From Akebia trifoliata (taxonomy: Eukaryota > Streptophyta > Magnoliopsida > Ranunculales > Lardizabalaceae), in assembly GCA_017979445.1 (NCBI GenBank), contig CM030717.1, positions 15,655,788 through 15,719,787 of the forward strand: DNA of 64,000 bases. Direction: 5' to 3'. Below the pieces are notes generated by a model. It saw nothing but the letters and a program-made list of their open reading frames with translations, was not told the origin of the DNA and made no database searches. Positions 58,723-64,000 of this stretch are shown in pieces (position 1 is the first letter of the stretch; each line of letters begins with the position of its first letter). A program made the translations under genes and the position numbers.

Positions 58723-58847
58723 CTGGAGTGACCATAGTGGGGGACATCTTGACGTGGTGAGCTTTCTCCGAGATACAAGTAAAACGCATCTACAAACATG
58801 CACACACCATCATGTCAAGGCGTCCCTCCTGCTGAGGTCACTCTAGC
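58723..58847. repeat. Hairpin MITE, CTGGAGTGACC family, diverged
   Basis: ACTGGAGTGACCATAGTGGG pairs with CCTCCTGCTGAGGTCACTCT, and ACATCTTGACGTGGTG pairs with CACCATCATGTCAAGG. Relative of 16584-16752. Confidence 0.6.
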
Positions 58848-59085
58848 ACGACTCATTTAAAATATTTTTAAAGATAATATTACTTATTTGTGTGTTGTCC
58901 AAAGTTGTCAACAATTTACTTTTAATAAAGTATATATACAGACTATCCTGCCTTAGAGAGAAAGTAAAGTAAAGCACCTTATCAAAAAAAAAAAAAAGGT
59001 AAAGTAAAGCTCATGATTTATACTCTTTGTAGAATTCTTCTTTATAGAAATCATAAGATGATTCAAGGCTTCAACACTTACTATT

Positions 59086-59440
59086 ACTCTTTATTCTTCT
59101 TTCTTTTCCAACTCTAATGAGAATCAAAATCATAGAAATCTCAAGCATCAAGGAATTAAGGAAGGAAGTAATTCACTCTTTATTCTTCTTTCTTTTTCAA
59201 CTCTAATGAGAATCGGAATCATAGAAATATCAAGCATCAAGGAAATAAGGAAGGAAGTAATCCACTCTTTATTTTTCTTTCTTTTCCAACTCTAATGAGA
59301 ATCAGAATCATAGAATATCAAGCATCAAGGGAATAAGGAAGGAAGTAATCCCCTCTTTATTCTTCTTTTTTTTCCAACTCTAATGAGAATCAGAATCATA
59401 AAAATCTCAAGCATCAAGGAAATAAGGAAGGAAGTAATCC
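59086..59440. repeat. Four ~89-bp tandem repeats upstream of the NLR gene
   Basis: Units start near 59086, 59175, 59264 and 59352 with ACTCTTTATTCTTCTTTC. They contain CCAACTCTAATGAGAATC and CAAGCATCAAGGAAATAAGG, and differ by a few bases each. They lie about 205-560 bp before the start codon, in promoter or leader territory. Confidence 0.9.
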
Positions 59441-59644
59441 ATTTTACTTACTTTACTTGTTAATGTTAGAGAGATAAAGAAAAAGTATGCTTGAGACTTA
59501 AGCAAGATAGGAAACCACATTGTGTTCTATTGGCAGAGCTCTAGTATCTGTAACCTTAGTCCTTTGGTCAGCTAATTTGAAGAAGATAAAGTTGTTATTT
59601 TCGTTCTTTCACTTGTGAGAGAGAAGAAGATAGAAAATAAACAA

Positions 59645-62323
59645 ATGGCGGAGGCAGTTGTTTCCTTTGCTGTAGAAAGGCTCGGTGACTTACTCATCAA
59701 AGAAGCAGTTTTCTTGTTGGGGGTGAATGACAAAGTTCAGGGGATGGAAGATGAATTAACAGCGATGCAATGTTTCCTAAAAGATGCAGATTCAAAGTTG
59801 CAAGAAGGAGGCGAGGAGGGCGTTCGCAATTGGGTTGCACAAATCAGAGAAGTTGCTTATGATGCAGAGGATGTCATCGACAAATTCATCATCAAAGTTG
59901 CATCGAAGAGGAGATGGGGTATCGTCAAGAGGTTCTCTTGCATCTTCGACGAGGGCAAAGATCTTCACATGGTTGGTAAGGAGATTGAAGTGATCCAAAG
60001 CAGGATAAACAATATCTCTCTCCGTCGGGAAAAATTCGGCATTAGAAATATTGGAGAAGCGAGTAGTTCCACTACAGCAAGCATGAGACAGCAGCTGAGA
60101 CGGTCCTACCCTCATGTTGAGGACGAGGACATCGTTGGCCTGGAGAATGACATTGAGACATTGGTAGCGGAGTTGCTCAAAAACCAAGAACGACTTCATG
60201 TGGTTTCTATCGTGGGAATGGGTGGTCTGGGTAAGACCACTCTCGCCAAGAAAGTTTACAAGCATAATGCCGTGAAACGTCATTTTAATTGCCATGCTTG
60301 GACTTTTATATCCCAACAATGCAAACCAAGAGATGTTTTGCTGGAGATTATGAAACAAGTTAGCAATCTCACTGCCGATGATAAGAGAGAAATGAACGAT
60401 ACAGACTTGGTCTTGAAGCTTCACGAATTCTTGGAAGGAAAGATGTACTTGATTGTTCTTGATGATTTATGGAGGAATGAGGACTGGGATATTCTAAAAC
60501 CTGCCTTTCCAACTGGGACGCTAGGAAGTAAAATAATGCTCACCACCCGTAATAAAGAAGTCGCTTTGCACATGGATGCACGAGGTTTTCTTCATGAGCC
60601 ACGGTTCTTAACAGAAGATCAGAGTTGGGAGTTACTTGGTAAGAAAGCGTTGTATGGAAATGTAAATACAACTGTCTCTCCAGCTTTGGAGAAGATAGGA
60701 AGAGATATGGTGAGAAAATGTGGTGGTCTGCCTCTGGCGGTTGCTGTGCTTGGCGGGTTATTAGCAACGAAGGGGTCAGCAAATGAGTGGGAGAATGTGC
60801 TTGCACACATTAATTTGCACTTGAATAAAGACCAACATGGAGTGAATGGGATATTAGCTCTAAGCTATATTGATTTGCCCTATCGACTAAAGCCATGTTT
60901 TCTCTATTTAGGCCTTTTTCCAGAGGATTCTCGGATTCGTAGAAAGAAATTGATTAACTTATGGGTTGCGGAAGGTTTCATAAAAAAAGAATCGGGAGAA
61001 ACAATGGAGGAGATGGGAGAAGAATATTTGGCTGAGCTGATTAATAGGTGTATGGTTCAGATGGGTGAAAGGGGTATCACTGGAGGAGTTAAGACAATCC
61101 AGGTACATGACCTTATGCGAGATCTATGCATAAGAAAGGCGAGGGAAGAAAATTTCCTTGATATCTTCGATGAGAATTCCATTGAACCATCATCCAATGA
61201 TAAATTGCGTAGAGGAGCAATCCATTCTGGTTCTGGGATGGAAAGGTGCACTTCCTTACAGCACTCATCTCCGTCATTACTTCTTCGTACTTTATTATTC
61301 TTTAATACAGAAAAACCTCACCCAGAAATAAGTTCGAAATTTGTGTGCAAAAATTTGGAATTACTGAGAGTCTTAGATTTCAGTCACACGCGTTTCAAAG
61401 AAACATTTACATTAGGCAGAGAAATTGGAAAACTAATTCACTTAAGGTACTTGGGGATAAAGGATAGTACCATAAGAATGACTCGGAGAACATCTATAGG
61501 CAATCTACAAAGTCTACAAACCCTAGATATAAGGCCTGGTTACATTACATCAGATATACCCGATGGGATATGGAAAATAGAACAATTGAGGCATCTATAC
61601 TTGGATGTCAGTAGTGACTTCAGGATAGACACTTTGGTAAATCTCCAAACCCTTTGGTGCGTGAAGGCTGGGAGTCAGATAGTACAAGGTTTGGCCAAGT
61701 TGAGTAATCTGCGAAAATTGGGGATATATCATATAACAAAATCACAAGCACAGTTAGTACTCAACTTTGTTGCCACGTTGAAATGCCCTTTTCGAACATT
61801 GTATTTGCAGACAGAAGAAAAATTTTCCGATCTGGAACCACTTTCTCGTTGTCATCATGTGCGCAAACTAAATTTAAATGGCCCCATAGAGAATCTGCCC
61901 CAATGGCCGCCAAACCTCGTCAAGTTGCAGTTGTTCTATAGCTACCTTCTTCTAGAAGACCAGGTGGCAACATTGCAGGATTTACCAAACCTGATTTTCC
62001 TCACATTAGGTAGTTACTCATACGAAGGGAAGAAAATGGTTTTCTCTACTAAAGGGTTTCCTCAACTCCAATTTCTAGAGCTTTATGATCTGAGAAATTT
62101 AGAGGACTGGACAGTGGAGAAAGGATCGATGCCATATCTTAAGCATTTAACGATTCGTGGGTGCTACAAATTGAAGATGGTTCCAGAAGGATTAAGATTC
62201 ATCACTACCCTCAAGGAGTTGTATATCGATCATATGACAGAAGAATTCACTGACAAGATTCGAGAAGGAGGAGAGGATTGGTACAAACTCCAACACATAC
62301 CTTCTATCGAGATTCAAGATTAG
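59645..62323 (+). CDS. CC-NB-ARC-LRR immune receptor (RPP8/RPP13-like CNL)
   Basis: A single-exon gene of 892 aa. I chose ATG at 59645 (MAEAVVSFAVERLGDLLIKE), the classic start of this class, over an in-frame GTG at 59615. An Rx-type coiled coil with AEDVIDKF (residues 74-81) is followed by NB-ARC: P-loop GMGGLGKTTL (191-200), kinase-2 LIVLDDLW (269-276), RNBS-B GSKIMLTTR (294-302), GGLPLAV (360-366), RNBS-D CFLYLGLFPED (418-428) and an MHD variant VHD (487-489). Irregular leucine-rich repeats run from about 560 to 885. All switch motifs are intact, so it is probably a functional cytoplasmic sensor that binds ADP/ATP and triggers immunity. Two tiny upstream frames (59463-59477, 59487-59501) lie in the leader if it is transcribed. 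Its ligand is unknown. Confidence 0.95.
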   Translation: MAEAVVSFAVERLGDLLIKEAVFLLGVNDKVQGMEDELTAMQCFLKDADSKLQEGGEEGVRNWVAQIREVAYDAEDVIDKFIIKVASKRRWGIVKRFSCIFDEGKDLHMVGKEIEVIQSRINNISLRREKFGIRNIGEASSSTTASMRQQLRRSYPHVEDEDIVGLENDIETLVAELLKNQERLHVVSIVGMGGLGKTTLAKKVYKHNAVKRHFNCHAWTFISQQCKPRDVLLEIMKQVSNLTADDKREMNDTDLVLKLHEFLEGKMYLIVLDDLWRNEDWDILKPAFPTGTLGSKIMLTTRNKEVALHMDARGFLHEPRFLTEDQSWELLGKKALYGNVNTTVSPALEKIGRDMVRKCGGLPLAVAVLGGLLATKGSANEWENVLAHINLHLNKDQHGVNGILALSYIDLPYRLKPCFLYLGLFPEDSRIRRKKLINLWVAEGFIKKESGETMEEMGEEYLAELINRCMVQMGERGITGGVKTIQVHDLMRDLCIRKAREENFLDIFDENSIEPSSNDKLRRGAIHSGSGMERCTSLQHSSPSLLLRTLLFFNTEKPHPEISSKFVCKNLELLRVLDFSHTRFKETFTLGREIGKLIHLRYLGIKDSTIRMTRRTSIGNLQSLQTLDIRPGYITSDIPDGIWKIEQLRHLYLDVSSDFRIDTLVNLQTLWCVKAGSQIVQGLAKLSNLRKLGIYHITKSQAQLVLNFVATLKCPFRTLYLQTEEKFSDLEPLSRCHHVRKLNLNGPIENLPQWPPNLVKLQLFYSYLLLEDQVATLQDLPNLIFLTLGSYSYEGKKMVFSTKGFPQLQFLELYDLRNLEDWTVEKGSMPYLKHLTIRGCYKLKMVPEGLRFITTLKELYIDHMTEEFTDKIREGGEDWYKLQHIPSIEIQD

Positions 62324-63896
62324 AGGATACAATAAGTCATCCATCTCGGTGAGTTTTTATTTGGTTTCTCAAGCCAACATTGATTTTGCAGTAAAAGCCA
62401 TTTTAATCCACTTCTCTGTCAATTGCTCACTTTTTTTTTTTACAATGTTTTTACCTTTTACTTTTATGCCTCTTAGTTTTTATTTATTCATTACCTACTA
62501 CTTAAAGAACAGAGACTCCTCAAAATTATTGGATCTTATATATATATATATATATATTTATTTTCCCTTTTCTTATTTGGAGAATTTTAAATCATTGTAA
62601 ATATATTTCTGATGCTAGCAGTTTTCTATTTTCTATTTTAGAAATACGAATTAATGAAAATTCTGTATTTTAAAAATATAAATGAATTTAAATTCCTGTC
62701 TAACATTACACACCCATCTCTTACTTTGTTGAGTTTACTCCTTATCGGTCACAAATTGCCTTGTCTCGCCTTGTCTCTCTTCTTAGAAACACATGACCCT
62801 CTCCACTCATTGCCAATCAAAAGTAAATTAAAATAAGGTGGATTTGGGTCAACAATACTAACCGTTTGCACATAGTGCCATGCAATTACCTCAATTCTAC
62901 CAATAATGTAGAGAGTTGAAGGTGATTTTGTTTTATATTGCTAGATTCTGCTTCTAGCTTCTTATTTTAGATTGTCAAAGTTAGATTTGAGAAATTGGTT
63001 TTAGCATCTAGAACTATAGCACCATTTTTCTTACCGACTTCTACAGCTGGGATGTGAAATACTATATCCCAGCTAGCTATGATGGACAATCAAAACGAAT
63101 ATAACACATTTTTTCATGATCTTAGTAGGAAAGAGGTCTCTACTCCTTGAATGTATCATATATTACAAGATATATTGTATGTGTCATAGTCCATGATCAT
63201 ATCTTGATCGATTGACATTTGCCAATTAAATAGGTTTCACCTGCATTACTCATTTCTTTGACACTTCCTGGATTTCACATATTTGTGGCCATTTGGTTGA
63301 TTTTGTCAGAAACTGAATTTTTCCTTAACACTTGTTTCTTTGTTCATGGTGGTTGTGGTGATGATCATGGCTTTGATGAAGCAACAGTGATGATGATTGT
63401 GGTGATGGGAATGGTTATGGAGGGAGCGGGAGTGGAAGTCGGTGGGGGTCGCAATCAGGTGGTGGTGCTGTGTTGATAGTGGTGGCGAATGCTGTGAGGA
63501 TTTCTTTTCTTCCCCCACCAAATGGACCTCTTTTATGAACACTATTCAGATCTCGTAATTAAACAATCTAGATTTCTTTGGAACCATAGTTTCTTTTATT
63601 TTTAAAAAAATTGTGTCATGTCAAATGATCGCCATCACTTAATAATGTAGATTTTTTATTAGTTTGACTGGATTGCTAAACTATGCCATGGGTTACTTAA
63701 CCATGATTTGACTATATATGTGTGTGATTCTCATATCTCTATTATGGGATTTATTCTTATTTACCTGGTATGTGTGGTTTGTGGGGATATTGCATATACC
63801 GGGGATTTGGCTAGATATGATCCTCTAAGAGTTCAGTTATCTCGCCCCGAATCTGGAACCGTGTGTGTATATATATAACACCCCGAATCTGGATCC

Positions 63897-63937
<41 letters not shown>
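62324..63937. other. NLR 3' flank and spacer
   Basis: AT-rich DNA with (TA)n at about 62537-62556. A GTGGTGATG-rich stretch at 63345-63485 opens artefactual frames on both strands. Near 63846-63897 a short repeat CGCCCCGAATCTGGAACCGT/CACCCCGAATCTGGATCCGT precedes a long (TA)n. No gene recognised. Confidence 0.45.
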
Positions 63938-63941
<4 letters not shown>

Positions 63942-64000
63942 CGCATTATTACGACCCCCTTTGCGACACACCCTTATATGGGCAAAAATGTTTGGAATGG
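63938..64000. mobile_element. Start of another TA-embedded foldback, cut by window end
   Basis: After (TA)n the sequence begins GGGTCGCATTATTACGACCC and reaches GGCAAAAATGTTTGGAATGG, the entry to the conserved core. The outer arm type is not seen elsewhere in the window. Confidence 0.65.

Noticed and set aside
59615..59644. GTG start ten codons upstream of the NLR ATG
   Set aside because: Plant nuclear genes start at ATG, and the MAEAVVSFAVERL start is typical of the family.
59792..60424. 210-codon open frame antisense to the NLR gene
   Set aside because: It is a shadow of the strongly coding NB-ARC region and has no recognisable domain.
63258..63542. Glycine/histidine-rich frames on both strands
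   Set aside because: They arise from a GTGGTGATG-type simple repeat; no ATG context, domain or conservation signal.

Overview
The window looks like a repeat-rich, AT-rich nuclear region of a eudicot plant; the species cannot be told from it. The evidence is plant-type genes with plant introns and leaders, Ty1/copia and probable Ty3/gypsy remnants, hAT-, Mutator- and CACTA-like non-autonomous elements, a tRNA-derived SINE, and many (TA)n microsatellites. I see only three credible protein genes, all on the + strand: (1) a two-exon plant-specific gene of unknown function, exons 11319-12172 and 13735-14374; (2) a single-exon EXO70B-type exocyst gene, 45120-47024; (3) a single-exon CC-NB-ARC-LRR immune receptor gene, 59645-62323. 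Everything else is mobile or repetitive DNA, or unannotatable spacer.

Layout. 1-988 is the end of a long LTR that interrupts a decayed copia element (989-3431). 5616-9709 is a dense cluster of TA-embedded foldback elements, including a ~784-bp tandem duplication of a pair. 11242-14374 is gene 1, whose intron holds one foldback element and a complete small TRIM-like retroelement. 14524-15551 is a hAT-like element with a foldback inside its TA core. 17269-19981 holds more TA-embedded elements and a small Mutator-like MITE; a larger relative at 21524-22420 carries a captured exon of an ALMT-type (aluminium-activated malate transporter) gene between perfect 9-bp target duplications. 26620-27312 is a hAT-like MITE, and 27792-29822 a probable solo gypsy LTR. 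30033-41325 is a three-layer nest: a CACTA-like element, interrupted by a copia element (30147-39651, TSD TTTTC), itself interrupted in gag by a 3.2-kb solo LTR (32328-35543, TSD GATAT). 42050-43241 contains a foldback, hairpin MITEs and a SINE. EXO70B follows with a foldback ~140 bp after its stop; then a solo LTR (47777-49978), decayed AT-rich sequence, and a hAT-like element (54121-58063) swollen from ~400 bp to ~3.9 kb by successive insertions into its TA core. The NLR gene has four ~89-bp tandem repeats just upstream.

The most unusual system is the TA-microsatellite-embedded foldback family, about 28 full or partial units here. Each arm contains its own near-perfect hairpin, so the unit is an inverted repeat of two hairpins. 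The inner core is strongly conserved, the outer arms fall into about ten unrelated sequence types, and only a short GGG...CGTTCA-like end is shared. Other elements with unrelated interiors sit in (TA)n tracts with similar ends, which suggests shared machinery or a shared insertion route. Rice Micron elements are the nearest precedent I know for (TA)n targeting.
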